A DNA stretch of 50,634 nt from Arcobacteraceae bacterium. Lineage in GTDB: Bacteria > Campylobacterota > Campylobacteria > Campylobacterales > Arcobacteraceae. The stretch is taken from NCBI GenBank assembly GCA_023138835.1, contig JAGLOP010000016.1, positions 1 to 50,634 of the forward strand, in the 5' to 3' direction. Below are positions 8,680 to 17,388 of the stretch, piece by piece; the first letter of the stretch is position 1, and every line of letters begins with the position of its first letter. The notes under the pieces were generated by a model. It was not told the origin of the DNA, made no database searches, and saw only the letters and a list, made by a program, of their open reading frames with translations. Made by a program: the position numbers and the translations under genes.

Positions 8680-8927
8680 TGAGTGATATGAGTTTTAAAC
8701 AAGCGCGTGAACTTGTTGAGAGATTGGAATTAACAGAGATAACGCTTAGAAATACATTATCGAATATTGATAAATCATCAAATAATTTTAAAAATTCACT
8801 AGAACAGCAAGAACAAATTTTACAATTAGTTCCAAAAAATGATCAAAAATTAAATAATATGAAAGTAATAGTTGCTTTAAATATAGGAGTTATTATAGGA
8901 CTTCTTATTGGTAAATATTTATTATAA
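8679..8927 (+). CDS. Small tail-anchored coiled-coil protein, partner of the ParA-like ATPase
   Basis: This is an 82-residue protein I cannot assign to a family. Residues 5-55 are helical and charged, and look like a coiled coil. Residues 62-81 form one hydrophobic segment ending at the extreme C-terminus (VALNIGVIIGLLIGKYLL), giving a tail-anchored topology with the bulk in the cytoplasm. Its ATG overlaps the stop of the ParA-like gene (TAATG), so the two are almost certainly translated together. By analogy with MinD-type systems it could recruit the ATPase to the membrane, but that is inference. Confidence 0.78.
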   Translation: MSDMSFKQARELVERLELTEITLRNTLSNIDKSSNNFKNSLEQQEQILQLVPKNDQKLNNMKVIVALNIGVIIGLLIGKYLL

Positions 8928-8947
8928 AGTATAAAAAGGTATAACAA

Positions 8948-9700
8948 ATGGCAGAAGATGCAGCGAAGCAAATTTCGCAAGGACAAAATATAGATAGTCA
9001 AGAAAACATAATAAAAATGTTTAATGATATTGCTAAAACTTATGATTTGGCAAATAGAATTTTAAGTATGGGTGTAGATAAATTATGGAGAAAAAAAGCT
9101 TGTAATTTAGCTTTTTCTTTTTATGGAAAATCAAAACTTGATAGAATTGTAGATGTTGCCTGTGGTACAGGAGATTTAATGATTGACTGGGAAAGTGTTG
9201 CACGTGATAATGGGATTGAAGTAGAAGATATTGTTGGAGTAGATCCTAGTGTCGGTATGATGGAAGTTGGCAAGACTAAAATACCTCATAGAACTTTTAT
9301 AGAAGCAGGGGCTCAGTCAATGCCTTTAGAAGATGAAAGCGCTGATTTTATCTCTATATCTTATGGAATTAGAAATGTAGTTCAAAGAAAAGAGGGATTG
9401 GCTGAATTTGCAAGAGTGTTGAAAAAAGATGGGCTTTGTATAATTTTAGAATTCACAAAAAATGATAAAAATGATTTGGGTGCAAAAATATCCAAATTTT
9501 ATTTAAATAATATTATGCCTCATATTGGGGGATTGGTATCTAAAAATAAAGATGCTTATACATATTTACCTGAATCAATTGAAAAATTTATTACAACAAA
9601 ACAGATGATTGAAGAGTTAAAATCAGTTGGATTAGAACCTATATTTGTAAAAGGTTATTCTCTTGATATGAGCACTACTTTTATAGCTCGAAAGATTTAA
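8948..9700 (+). CDS. ubiE: Demethylmenaquinone/ubiquinone C-methyltransferase UbiE (MenG)
   Basis: A 250-residue class I SAM-dependent methyltransferase that adds the ring methyl in the last step of menaquinone synthesis. The family motif MFNDIAKTYDLANRILSMG is at residues 25-43, the SAM-binding loop VDVACGTGD at about 73-81, and the later motifs DESADFISISYGIRNV and LEFTKN follow. Campylobacterota use menaquinone, so the menaquinone activity is the relevant one; this is inference from taxonomy. The ATG is preceded by AAAAGG. The stop overlaps the xseA start by one base. Confidence 0.95.
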   Translation: MAEDAAKQISQGQNIDSQENIIKMFNDIAKTYDLANRILSMGVDKLWRKKACNLAFSFYGKSKLDRIVDVACGTGDLMIDWESVARDNGIEVEDIVGVDPSVGMMEVGKTKIPHRTFIEAGAQSMPLEDESADFISISYGIRNVVQRKEGLAEFARVLKKDGLCIILEFTKNDKNDLGAKISKFYLNNIMPHIGGLVSKNKDAYTYLPESIEKFITTKQMIEELKSVGLEPIFVKGYSLDMSTTFIARKI

Positions 9701-10899
9701 TGAATAAAACTTTAAGTGTATCAGAACTTAATGAACAAATAAAAACTTTACTTGAAACAACATTCTCTACTGTTTATGTAGAGGGTGAAGTTTCAAACCT
9801 GACTTATCATAATTCCGGTCATATATATTTTTCAATCAAAGACAAATCTTCCATTATATCCTGTGTTATGTTTCGAGGAAATGCACAATATCTAAAATTT
9901 CGTTTAGAAGTTGGACAAAAGATTGTAATATCTGGAAATTTAACAGTTTATACTCCAAGGGGTAATTATCAACTTTTATGTTCCAAAATTGAGCCAAGTG
10001 GAGTGGGAGCATTGGCTTTAGCTTACGAACAATTAAAAACAAAACTTCAAATAAAAGGTTACTTTGATAGTGCAATAAAAAAACAATTACCTCAATTTCC
10101 AAAAACTATATATGTAATTACTTCAAACACTGGAGCTGCAATTGAAGATATGAAAAAAGTATTAGCTAATAGATATCCAATGGCAAAAATGATTTTACTT
10201 CCAACTTTAGTGCAAGGGGAAGGTGCAAAAGAAAATATTGTAAGAAATATTAAAATAGCAGATAGCTTAGCACAAGAAACAAAGAGTAATCTAATCATAG
10301 TTGGTCGCGGCGGTGGAAGTATCGAAGATTTGTGGGCATTTAATGAAGAGGTTGTGGCAGATGCAATTTATAATGTAAAAACACCAATAATAAGTGCAGT
10401 AGGGCATGAGAGTGATTTTGTAATATCAGATTTTGTAGCTGATGTAAGAGCTAGTACACCATCAAATGCAATTGAAATATCAACTCCAAATATAAATGAT
10501 CTACGACAATATCTTGATATATTAAGTGATGATTACAATCAAAAATTTAAAACTGTTGTTTTCCAGAAAGAGCAAGCTTTAAAACATCTTTTATCTTCTT
10601 TTGGGCAACATTCACTTATAAAAAGATTTGAATTAACACAATCAACTATAACTACTTTAAAACAACAATATAGCAGTATCTATTCACAAATATTATACTC
10701 AAAACAACAATTAATTCAAAACATAAATAATAGTTATAATTTAAATCATCCTAATAAAAAAGATAAAAAAGGGTTTGTACAGTTAACACACAATAATAAA
10801 ATTATAGATTTAAAAGATTTAGAACAAAATGATATAGTAACATTGCAAAATTCAAGTTTTATAGTAGATTGTGAAGTTATTTCTAAAAAAGCTATATAA
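9700..10899 (+). CDS. xseA: Exodeoxyribonuclease VII large subunit XseA
   Basis: This 399-residue protein is the catalytic subunit of exonuclease VII, a single-strand DNA exonuclease. The N-terminal OB fold contains VEGEVSNLTYHNSGHIYFS (residues 25-43). The central catalytic domain has the family block VGRGGGSIEDLWAFNEE (about 201-217) and the downstream AVGHESD-F-ADVRASTPS region (about 232-254). A shorter than usual coiled-coil part and a C-terminal beta strand tail follow, making it about 50 residues shorter than the E. coli protein. The small subunit gene xseB is not in this window. It overlaps ubiE by one base (TAATG). Confidence 0.95.
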   Translation: MNKTLSVSELNEQIKTLLETTFSTVYVEGEVSNLTYHNSGHIYFSIKDKSSIISCVMFRGNAQYLKFRLEVGQKIVISGNLTVYTPRGNYQLLCSKIEPSGVGALALAYEQLKTKLQIKGYFDSAIKKQLPQFPKTIYVITSNTGAAIEDMKKVLANRYPMAKMILLPTLVQGEGAKENIVRNIKIADSLAQETKSNLIIVGRGGGSIEDLWAFNEEVVADAIYNVKTPIISAVGHESDFVISDFVADVRASTPSNAIEISTPNINDLRQYLDILSDDYNQKFKTVVFQKEQALKHLLSSFGQHSLIKRFELTQSTITTLKQQYSSIYSQILYSKQQLIQNINNSYNLNHPNKKDKKGFVQLTHNNKIIDLKDLEQNDIVTLQNSSFIVDCEVISKKAI

Positions 10900-10916
10900 T
10901 TTAAGAAATAATAAAC

Positions 10917-10922
10917 TATAAT
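10917..10922 (+). promoter_or_regulatory. -10 element of the CetA-like chemotaxis cluster
   Basis: TATAAT lies 44 bases before the GTG start of the receptor gene in a very AT-rich 66-base gap. A strong GAGGGAGA ribosome-binding site is at about 10952-10959. No -35 box is apparent. Confidence 0.45.
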
Positions 10923-10965
10923 AATAAAATTAATTAAAAACTTTGAAAAGAAGAGGGAGAAAGTA

Positions 10966-12366
10966 GTGTTTAAAAACTTACAAACCAAACAAAAATTATT
11001 TATAACAATGGTCATGGCTCAAGCGGGTATCTTTATTGTATCGGCTATGGCAGTAACAAACGGAGCTTCTATAATTCCAATTGCTTTAATAAATATAATA
11101 TTTGCTCTACTTATAGCATATAGTAATTTTGTAGTTATGAAACAAATTACAGGCGGCATAGCTAGATTTAAAAAACAGTTTAATATGTTTTTAGATTTTG
11201 CACAATTTAAAACAAATAGATATATACCGGTTGAAGTGTATCACCATGATGAAATTTCTCACTTAATTGTAGATTTAAATGAAACTGCTGCTAATGTAAC
11301 AAAACAACTTCAAAACGATATGAAAGTTATTGGAGAACTTACAATTACCTCGGATAAAGTTGAACAGGGTATTTATAAGTGTAGAATTCATTCTGAAACA
11401 ACTAATCCTATGATTCAAACACTAGCTACAACAATTAATAAGATGATTACTGCCATTAACAGAGATATGAATGAACTAAAAACTGTAGTTGAACAATATG
11501 CAAATGATGATTTCAGAAGTAAAGTAACAATCGATCCAACACTAAAAGCAGATATGTTAGCAGTAATGACAAGTGTTAATTCTTTAGGTAATACATTATC
11601 AGACAATGCAAAATTAAACTTGTCAAATGGGCAAACATTAGAATCAAATTCATCTTCAATGAGCGAGAGTGTTAATCACCTTGCACAAAGAGCAAACCAA
11701 CAAGCAGCATCTTTAGAAGAAACAGCCGCCGCAGTTGAAGAGATTACAAGCATCACCAGAAATAATGCAGAAAATGCAACTAAGATGTCAAATTTGAGTA
11801 ATGATGTGCAAATATCAGTAGCATCTGGTCAAAAATTGGCATCTTCAACAGCATCTGCTATGGATGAAATTAATAACCAAGTAACTGCTATCAATGAATC
11901 TATTACCGTAATTGATCAAATAGCATTTCAAACAAATATTTTATCTTTAAATGCAGCAGTTGAAGCAGCGACAGCCGGAGAAGCAGGAAAAGGATTCGCA
12001 GTTGTTGCTCAAGAGGTGCGAAATCTAGCTTCAAGATCAGCAGAAGCAGCAAATGAAATTAAAGCTCTGGTTGAAGGTGCAACAGCTAAGGCAAATGATG
12101 GTAAAAAGATATCAGATGAGATGATTGAAGGTTATGAAGAGTTAAATAAAAATGTTGATGATGTAATTCATATTATCCAAGATGTATCGGCTTCTACAAA
12201 AGAGCAGATGCAGGGTGTTGAACAAATCAATGATGCGATTACAACTTTAGACCGTGCAACACAAGAAAATGCCAATGAAGCAAATAGTGTGGCAAGTGTA
12301 GCAGGTGAAGTAAGATCTATGGCAAATGCTTTAGTTACAGATGCACAAGCTAAGCAATTTAATTAG
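10966..12366 (+). CDS. CetA-like methyl-accepting chemotaxis protein without periplasmic sensor
   Basis: A 466-residue receptor. Two transmembrane helices (about residues 11-31 and 34-56) are joined by only a few residues, so there is no periplasmic ligand domain. A HAMP-like region (57-120) and a second linker follow, then the signalling domain with methylation helices around [17 protein letters not shown] (about 246) and the hairpin tip near 318-350. This architecture, followed at once by a lone PAS gene, matches the Campylobacter jejuni CetA/CetB energy-taxis pair, in which the PAS protein binds FAD and signals through CetA. The GTG start has an excellent upstream GGGAGA. A PAS gene follows 15 bases downstream. 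Confidence 0.92.
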   Translation: MFKNLQTKQKLFITMVMAQAGIFIVSAMAVTNGASIIPIALINIIFALLIAYSNFVVMKQITGGIARFKKQFNMFLDFAQFKTNRYIPVEVYHHDEISHLIVDLNETAANVTKQLQNDMKVIGELTITSDKVEQGIYKCRIHSETTNPMIQTLATTINKMITAINRDMNELKTVVEQYANDDFRSKVTIDPTLKADMLAVMTSVNSLGNTLSDNAKLNLSNGQTLESNSSSMSESVNHLAQRANQQAASLEETAAAVEEITSITRNNAENATKMSNLSNDVQISVASGQKLASSTASAMDEINNQVTAINESITVIDQIAFQTNILSLNAAVEAATAGEAGKGFAVVAQEVRNLASRSAEAANEIKALVEGATAKANDGKKISDEMIEGYEELNKNVDDVIHIIQDVSASTKEQMQGVEQINDAITTLDRATQENANEANSVASVAGEVRSMANALVTDAQAKQFN

Positions 12367-12381
12367 GGAAAGGGAGTTTTT

Positions 12382-12771
12382 ATGAAAGAGACAGTATTAG
12401 ATGATTATGCATTCTTAGTAAGTGAAACAGATGCAAAAGGTGTAATTACTTTTGCAAATGATGATTTTTGTAAAATTGCCGGCTATACACTTGATGAGTT
12501 GATAGGTCAACCACATAATTTAGTAAGACACACTGATATGCCAAAAGCAGCATTTAAATCTTTGTGGGATACAGTACAAAAAGGTGACATTTGGACCGGT
12601 TACGTAAAAAATGCTACAAAAGACGGTGGATATTATTGGGTATATGCTACAGTATATCCATTTGACACTTGTGATGGCGGAAAAGGTTATTTATCTTGCA
12701 GAAGAAAACCTTCAATAGAAGAGGTTGAGGAACATGAAGCTTTATATAAAGAGTGGAAGAAAGCCGAGTAG
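12382..12771 (+). CDS. CetB/Aer-like PAS-domain energy-taxis sensor
   Basis: A 129-residue protein made of a single PAS domain. It shows the Aer/CetB-type features GVITFANDDFCKIAGYT (about 20-36), ELIGQPHNLVRH (about 39-50) and WTGYVKNATKDGGYYWV (about 73-89). These surround the flavin pocket in Aer, so FAD binding is likely. It has no transmembrane or signalling domain and must act through a receptor, most plausibly the CetA-like protein encoded 15 bases upstream. The ribosome-binding site is GGGAG. A weak AAGCC/GGCTT stem overlaps its stop codon. Calling it CetB-like is well supported; FAD binding itself is inferred. Confidence 0.92.
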   Translation: MKETVLDDYAFLVSETDAKGVITFANDDFCKIAGYTLDELIGQPHNLVRHTDMPKAAFKSLWDTVQKGDIWTGYVKNATKDGGYYWVYATVYPFDTCDGGKGYLSCRRKPSIEEVEEHEALYKEWKKAE

Positions 12772-12801
12772 GCTTCTTTAAAAAAATACAAAGGATTTTT
12801 T

Positions 12802-13281
12802 ATGGCAGTAGAGACAAGAGAATTTAATAGTACGAATACAAATGAGTATATGACATTTATATTAGGGTCAATGAAATATGCAATTGAATTACCAAAGATT
12901 AGAGAAATTTTAACTTATCCTGAGTTAATTACAACATTACCAAATACAAGTGAATGGGTAAAAGGTCTTATAAACTTAAGAGGTGAAGTTGTACCTATTT
13001 TAGATACTAGAATTAGATTTGGAACAGGAGAAGCTATTTATGATGATAATACAGCAGTAATTGCTATTATTACCGCAGATAAAAGAATGGTAGGAATTGT
13101 TGTAGATAAAGTTGATGATGTTCAAAAAATTGATTCTAATAGTTTATCGCCTGTTTCAGATATGGGTTCAGCAATACCATCTAAATATCTTAAAGGATTT
13201 TTAAGAATGGAAAATAGTGAAATGCTTGTAGTGATGGATATAGAAGCAGTAATACATAAAGAAGAATTAAAATATTCATAA
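12802..13281 (+). CDS. cheW: Chemotaxis coupling protein CheW
   Basis: A 159-residue CheW-domain protein that links receptors to the kinase CheA. Recognisable blocks are EYMTFILGSMKYAIEL (about 14-29), KIREILTYPELITTLPN (31-47), GLINLRGEVVPILDTRIRFG (about 54-73) and the C-terminal VVMDIEAV. There is no second CheW domain or receiver, so it is a simple CheW and not CheV. Its position in a receptor-PAS-CheW-receiver cluster suggests a dedicated adaptor for the CetA-like receptor. The start has a GGATT ribosome-binding site. Confidence 0.95.
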   Translation: MAVETREFNSTNTNEYMTFILGSMKYAIELPKIREILTYPELITTLPNTSEWVKGLINLRGEVVPILDTRIRFGTGEAIYDDNTAVIAIITADKRMVGIVVDKVDDVQKIDSNSLSPVSDMGSAIPSKYLKGFLRMENSEMLVVMDIEAVIHKEELKYS

Positions 13282-13305
13282 TAAAATAAATAAGAGAATA
13301 GATAA

Positions 13306-13701
13306 ATGCAAGATAAGATAGCAAAGTTAAGAAAAGTAAAGATTTTATTTGTAGAAGATGAAGAAGATTTAATCACTATTATTAGTGATACTCTTAATAA
13401 ATTACAAGCAAATTTTGAGACAGCAGCAAATGGACAACTTGCATTTGATAAAATTATAAATGAAGAAAGTGAAGCATTTGATTTGGTTGTTACAGATATT
13501 AATATGCCGGTTATGAATGGATTAGAATTAATTGAAAAGGTACAGCAAATAAATGAAGATTTACCATTTATAATTATGTCAGCTCATACAGAACCTGAAT
13601 ATATAAAAAAAGCTGAAGAGTTAGGTATTGATAATTATTTATTAAAACCTTTTGATTTTATTAAGTTTATCAATTTGGTTGCCAAACTAGATTTAAAATA
13701 A
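13306..13701 (+). CDS. Response-regulator receiver protein in the chemotaxis cluster
   Basis: A 131-residue single receiver domain: acidic cluster EDEED (about 17-21), phospho-acceptor Asp64 in VTDINMPVMNG, conserved Ser in IMSAHT and Lys in LKPFD. No output domain is attached. It is the last gene of the CetA-CetB-CheW cluster, 24 bases after cheW, so it could be an alternative phosphate acceptor for CheA. It is not the canonical CheY of the phylum, which has a VVDDSSTMRR-type N-terminus. Its true kinase is unknown. Confidence 0.92.
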   Translation: MQDKIAKLRKVKILFVEDEEDLITIISDTLNKLQANFETAANGQLAFDKIINEESEAFDLVVTDINMPVMNGLELIEKVQQINEDLPFIIMSAHTEPEYIKKAEELGIDNYLLKPFDFIKFINLVAKLDLK

Positions 13702-13713
13702 GTTATTTACATT

Positions 13714-14658
13714 ATGAATATAATTCGATTACTTTTTATTTGTATTATATTGCTATCTTCTTATTCTTATGGAATATCAAAATATAATGTTAAAGCTATA
13801 CAAAATGATTTTTATACAAAAGTTGTCAAAACAAATATTTATAAAAAAAGATTTACAACATATTTAAACCGCAATTGTCCCAATGATGATAATTTATGTT
13901 ATCAAAAAAAAATAAATATGTTAAGTCAATGGGATACTGTGCAAAATGATATATCTTTAAAAAATATAATAGATGATTCGAATAAAGTGCTTTTTATTGA
14001 TGAAAAATATTGGCAAAGAATTACTACACAACTTCTTTCAAAAATTAATAATAATTTAGGTGTTTCACAGTTTGTATCACTTATTGATTTATCAAAACAA
14101 CTATATATATTAACCCTTTGGAATAATATAGAAAAGAAGTTTTATTTAATTGGCAGTGATTTGATTTCCAGTGGAGATATGCAAAGAGAAGCAAATATAA
14201 TAAATGGTGATGATCATTATTTTAATACACCAACGGGTATTTTAAAAGTTAAAGAGGGTTGGCGGTCTGATGGTAAAATATTAGATGATAATTTTACTTT
14301 ACCGTATGGCAAGAAAAATAGATATATATTTTATTTTGGTAAAAAGAATGGTATACGATATAACACATTTGATAACAATGGCAATAAAATTGAAGAACAA
14401 AAAAAGTGGAATGTTATAACAGACAGCTTTGAATTTGCAATGCATGCTCATCGTTCAACAAATCCACTTGGGATGAAAGTATCACATGGATGTATTCGTA
14501 TGAGTAATGATTTAAATTTATTTTTGGATAATAATTTAGTCTTACATAAAAATATAATAGATGGGAAAAAATGGCTTCCCAAATATTCACAAAAACCGAA
14601 AACCCCTCAATATTATGAGTTAGCTGGCGAATATTTAATCATTTTTGATAAAATATAA
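13714..14658 (+). CDS. Secreted L,D-transpeptidase (YkuD domain)
   Basis: A 314-residue exported enzyme with a Sec signal peptide (residues 1-19, ending SYSYG). The YkuD catalytic motif is HAHRST..SHGCIRMSN with nucleophile Cys260 and the preceding His. This family cross-links peptidoglycan between diaminopimelate residues or attaches proteins to it; in Helicobacter and Campylobacter relatives (Csd6/Pgp2) it trims stem peptides and influences cell shape. The last 45 residues extend past the domain. There is no good ribosome-binding site before ATG 13714, which lies 12 bases after the receiver gene. It may be the distal gene of the chemotaxis operon or have its own promoter. Confidence 0.9.
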   Translation: MNIIRLLFICIILLSSYSYGISKYNVKAIQNDFYTKVVKTNIYKKRFTTYLNRNCPNDDNLCYQKKINMLSQWDTVQNDISLKNIIDDSNKVLFIDEKYWQRITTQLLSKINNNLGVSQFVSLIDLSKQLYILTLWNNIEKKFYLIGSDLISSGDMQREANIINGDDHYFNTPTGILKVKEGWRSDGKILDDNFTLPYGKKNRYIFYFGKKNGIRYNTFDNNGNKIEEQKKWNVITDSFEFAMHAHRSTNPLGMKVSHGCIRMSNDLNLFLDNNLVLHKNIIDGKKWLPKYSQKPKTPQYYELAGEYLIIFDKI

Positions 14659-14687
14659 GATAATAGAAAATCAAAGTTAATCTTAGG

Positions 14688-14700
14688 TATAATCGCGAAA
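14688..14700 (+). promoter_or_regulatory. valS promoter core with GC-rich discriminator
   Basis: TATAATCGCGAAA starts 46 bases before the valS ATG. The -10 is perfect and is followed directly by CGCG, an unusual GC island in this AT-rich genome. The same 13 bases occur at the aspS promoter (48846-48858, minus strand). GC-rich discriminators are a known feature of promoters under stringent control in other bacteria. AGGAA at 14721-14725 is the ribosome-binding site. Confidence 0.7.
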
Positions 14701-14733
14701 TATTAATAATAAAATTTAATAGGAACGAAAACT

Positions 14734-17379
14734 ATGAGTAACAAATACAATCCAAAAGAAGTGGAAGATAAATACTATAAATTATGTGAGGATAGAGGAT
14801 ACTTTGAAATAGATGGAAATAAATCTATTCAAGAAGAGGGTAAAAACTTTTCTATAATGATGCCCCCTCCTAATGTTACAGGTAGTCTACATATTGGTCA
14901 TGCACTTACTTTTACATTACAAGATATTATTACAAGATATAAAAGAATGGATGGGTATAAAACTTTATGGCAACCAGGAACAGATCATGCAGGGATAGCA
15001 ACACAAAATGTTGTTGAGAAACAATTATTGGCTGAAGGTACAACTAAAGAAGAACTTGGTCGTGAGAAATTTTTAGAACGTGCTTGGTTACAAAAAGAGA
15101 CTAGTGGTGGAAATATTGTACATCAGATGAGAAAATTAGGTGTTACCCCTGCTTGGAAAAGAGAACGGTTTACTATGGATGAGGGGCTTCACGAAGCTGT
15201 AAAAGAGGCTTTTGTTTCTTTATACAATGATGGACAAATTAAACAAAATAACTATATGGTAAACTGGTGTACTCACGATGGAGCGTTGAGTGATATCGAA
15301 GTTGAACATGATGAAGTTCAAGGTAAATTTTATACTATGATTTATAAATTTGCTGATGGGTCTGGACAATTAGAAGTTGCAACTACTAGACCAGAAACTT
15401 ATTTTGGTGATACTGCTATTATGGTACATCCTGATGACACTAGATATGCTGATATTGTAGGAAAAGAAGTATTACTTCCTTTGACTAACAGAACTATTAA
15501 AGTTATCACAGATACTCATGTTGATATGGAGTTTGGAACAGGAGTAGTTAAAGTTACACCTGCACATGACCAAAACGATTATGCTGTTGGTAAAAAACAC
15601 AATTTAGAGTTTATTAAAGTATTTGATGAAAAAGGTATTTTAAATGATTATTGTGGAGAGTTCGCCGGACTTGAAAGATTAGAAGCCAGACCTGCTATTG
15701 TTTCTAAACTTGAAGCTGAGGGTTATATAGTAAAAATAGAGGAGCATATTCATCAAGTTGGGCATTGTTATAGATGTAAAAATATTGTTGAACCTTTTAT
15801 ATCTACTCAATGGTTTTTAAGTAATGAGATGGCTCAAAGTTCAATAGATAAAACTAAAGAAGAGACAAAAGAGAGAGCAAAAACCGGTGGTAGTTTGTTT
15901 CATCCTGCACATTGGATAAATTCATATACTGCTTGGATGGATGAGCTTAGACCTTGGTGTATCTCTAGACAACTTTGGTGGGGACATAGAATCCCTGTAT
16001 TTAATTGTGATGATGAAAATTGTAATCACCAATGGGCTGATAAAAATGACGAGCCTGAATGTTGTCCTAAATGTCAAAATAAAAATATCACGCAAGATCC
16101 AGATGTTTTAGATACTTGGTTTAGTTCTGCACTTTGGGCTATGTCGCCACTTGGTTGGGGGAATAATGGTGCTTTAAAAGAACTTTATAATGATACTGAT
16201 GAAGAAGATTTTTATCCAAATAGTTTACTTATAACCGGTTTTGATATTATGTTTTTCTGGGTAGCTAGAATGATGATGATGGGTGAACACTTTAAAGGTG
16301 AGCTACCATTTAAAGATATCTATATGCACGCATTAGTTAGAGATGAGACAGGTGCAAAGATGTCTAAGTCAAAAGGAAATGTAATAGATCCACTTGATAT
16401 GGTTGAAGAGCATAGTGCAGATATTATTAGATTTACACTTGCATACTTAGCAGTTCAAGGTAGAGATATTAAGCTTGGTGAAAAAAACATGGAGCAGTTT
16501 AGAAACTTTACAAATAAACTTTATAATGCATCTAACTTTTTACAATTAAATGTAGATACATTTCCCAATTTAAAAGATATTGAGATAAAAACTCCACTTG
16601 GAAAGTATATGCAAAGTCGTCTTGCAGTTGCTGTTAGTGAGGTAAGAACTACATTAGAAAGCTATAAATTTAATGAATCAGCTTCAGAACTTTATCGATT
16701 TGTCTGGAATGAGTTTTGTGATTGGGGTATCGAGTACTCTAAGGCTGATAAAGAAAGCATTGTAGAACTTGGTGCTATATTTAAAGAAACACTTAAAATG
16801 GTATCACCATTTATGCCATTTATTGCTGATCATTTATATCATAAATTAAGTGGTACTACACTTGAAGATGGCGACTCTTTAATGATTATGAATTTCCCTG
16901 ACAATATAAAAAGAGATATAGAAACAGAAGAGATGTTTGCAATTATTGAAGAAGCTATCACAGCACTTCGTCGTGCAAAAGTAGTTATTGATATGGGTAA
17001 TAGTAAGATTGCTAAAGCTTACATCAAACTAGATAAATCAATCGATACAGAAGTTGCTAAGCCATTTATTCAAAAACTTGCTAAAGTAGAAGATATTGAA
17101 TTTGTGGATGCCAAAGTTGAAAATAGTATCACAGATGTTTCTGATAATCTTGAAGTTTATCTGCCAACTGGGGAAATTGATATGACACCAATTATCTCTA
17201 AATTATCTAAGCAAAAAGAGAAACTAGAAAAAGAGATACAAAAAGTAAACGGTATGTTATCAAATGATAAGTTTGTGGCAAAGGCACCTGCAAGTGTTAT
17301 AGAAGAAAATAAAAAAGGTCTTGAAGAAGCTAGAAATAAACTCTCTAAGATTGAAGCAGAGTTAGAAGTACTTTTATAG
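14734..17379 (+). CDS. valS: Valyl-tRNA synthetase
   Basis: This 881-residue class Ia synthetase charges tRNA-Val. It has the HIGH motif (HIGHALT, about residue 53), the editing domain with the TTRPET block (about 215), a zinc-knuckle-like cluster (CDDENCNHQW and CCPKCQ, about 430-450), and KMSKSKGN at about 542. The anticodon-binding domain follows. The C-terminal 60 residues are the coiled-coil arm typical of ValRS. The length is normal for the family. It has its own promoter. Its stop codon lies inside the loop of a perfect inverted repeat shared with the convergent neighbour. Confidence 0.97.
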   Translation: MSNKYNPKEVEDKYYKLCEDRGYFEIDGNKSIQEEGKNFSIMMPPPNVTGSLHIGHALTFTLQDIITRYKRMDGYKTLWQPGTDHAGIATQNVVEKQLLAEGTTKEELGREKFLERAWLQKETSGGNIVHQMRKLGVTPAWKRERFTMDEGLHEAVKEAFVSLYNDGQIKQNNYMVNWCTHDGALSDIEVEHDEVQGKFYTMIYKFADGSGQLEVATTRPETYFGDTAIMVHPDDTRYADIVGKEVLLPLTNRTIKVITDTHVDMEFGTGVVKVTPAHDQNDYAVGKKHNLEFIKVFDEKGILNDYCGEFAGLERLEARPAIVSKLEAEGYIVKIEEHIHQVGHCYRCKNIVEPFISTQWFLSNEMAQSSIDKTKEETKERAKTGGSLFHPAHWINSYTAWMDELRPWCISRQLWWGHRIPVFNCDDENCNHQWADKNDEPECCPKCQNKNITQDPDVLDTWFSSALWAMSPLGWGNNGALKELYNDTDEEDFYPNSLLITGFDIMFFWVARMMMMGEHFKGELPFKDIYMHALVRDETGAKMSKSKGNVIDPLDMVEEHSADIIRFTLAYLAVQGRDIKLGEKNMEQFRNFTNKLYNASNFLQLNVDTFPNLKDIEIKTPLGKYMQSRLAVAVSEVRTTLESYKFNESASELYRFVWNEFCDWGIEYSKADKESIVELGAIFKETLKMVSPFMPFIADHLYHKLSGTTLEDGDSLMIMNFPDNIKRDIETEEMFAIIEEAITALRRAKVVIDMGNSKIAKAYIKLDKSIDTEVAKPFIQKLAKVEDIEFVDAKVENSITDVSDNLEVYLPTGEIDMTPIISKLSKQKEKLEKEIQKVNGMLSNDKFVAKAPASVIEENKKGLEEARNKLSKIEAELEVLL

Positions 17380-17388
17380 TACTTCTAA
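17362..17388. terminator. Perfect inverted repeat at the convergent valS/ABM gene ends
   Basis: TTAGAAGTAC (17362-17371) and GTACTTCTAA (17379-17388) form a perfect 10-bp stem around the 7-base loop TTTTATA. The stop codons of both convergent genes (17377-17379 plus; 17374-17376 minus) lie in or at the edge of the loop. There is no long U tract on either side, so intrinsic termination may be partial. A bidirectional 3'-end hairpin is the simplest reading. Confidence 0.55.

Noticed and set aside
7891-8927. ParA-like gene pair as a plasmid or integrative element remnant
   Set aside because: No integrase, direct repeats, tRNA junction or composition shift on either side; flanking genes are housekeeping and tightly spaced.
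11920-12030. DNA similarity among three chemoreceptor genes as a dispersed repeat or mobile element
   Set aside because: It covers exactly the conserved signalling hairpin ([26 protein letters not shown]) and reflects protein conservation.
12757-12779. AAGCC-GAGTA-GGCTT stem over the cetB-like stop codon as a terminator
   Set aside because: Only five perfect pairs, followed by CTTTAAAAAAA and not a U run; cheW downstream is probably co-transcribed.
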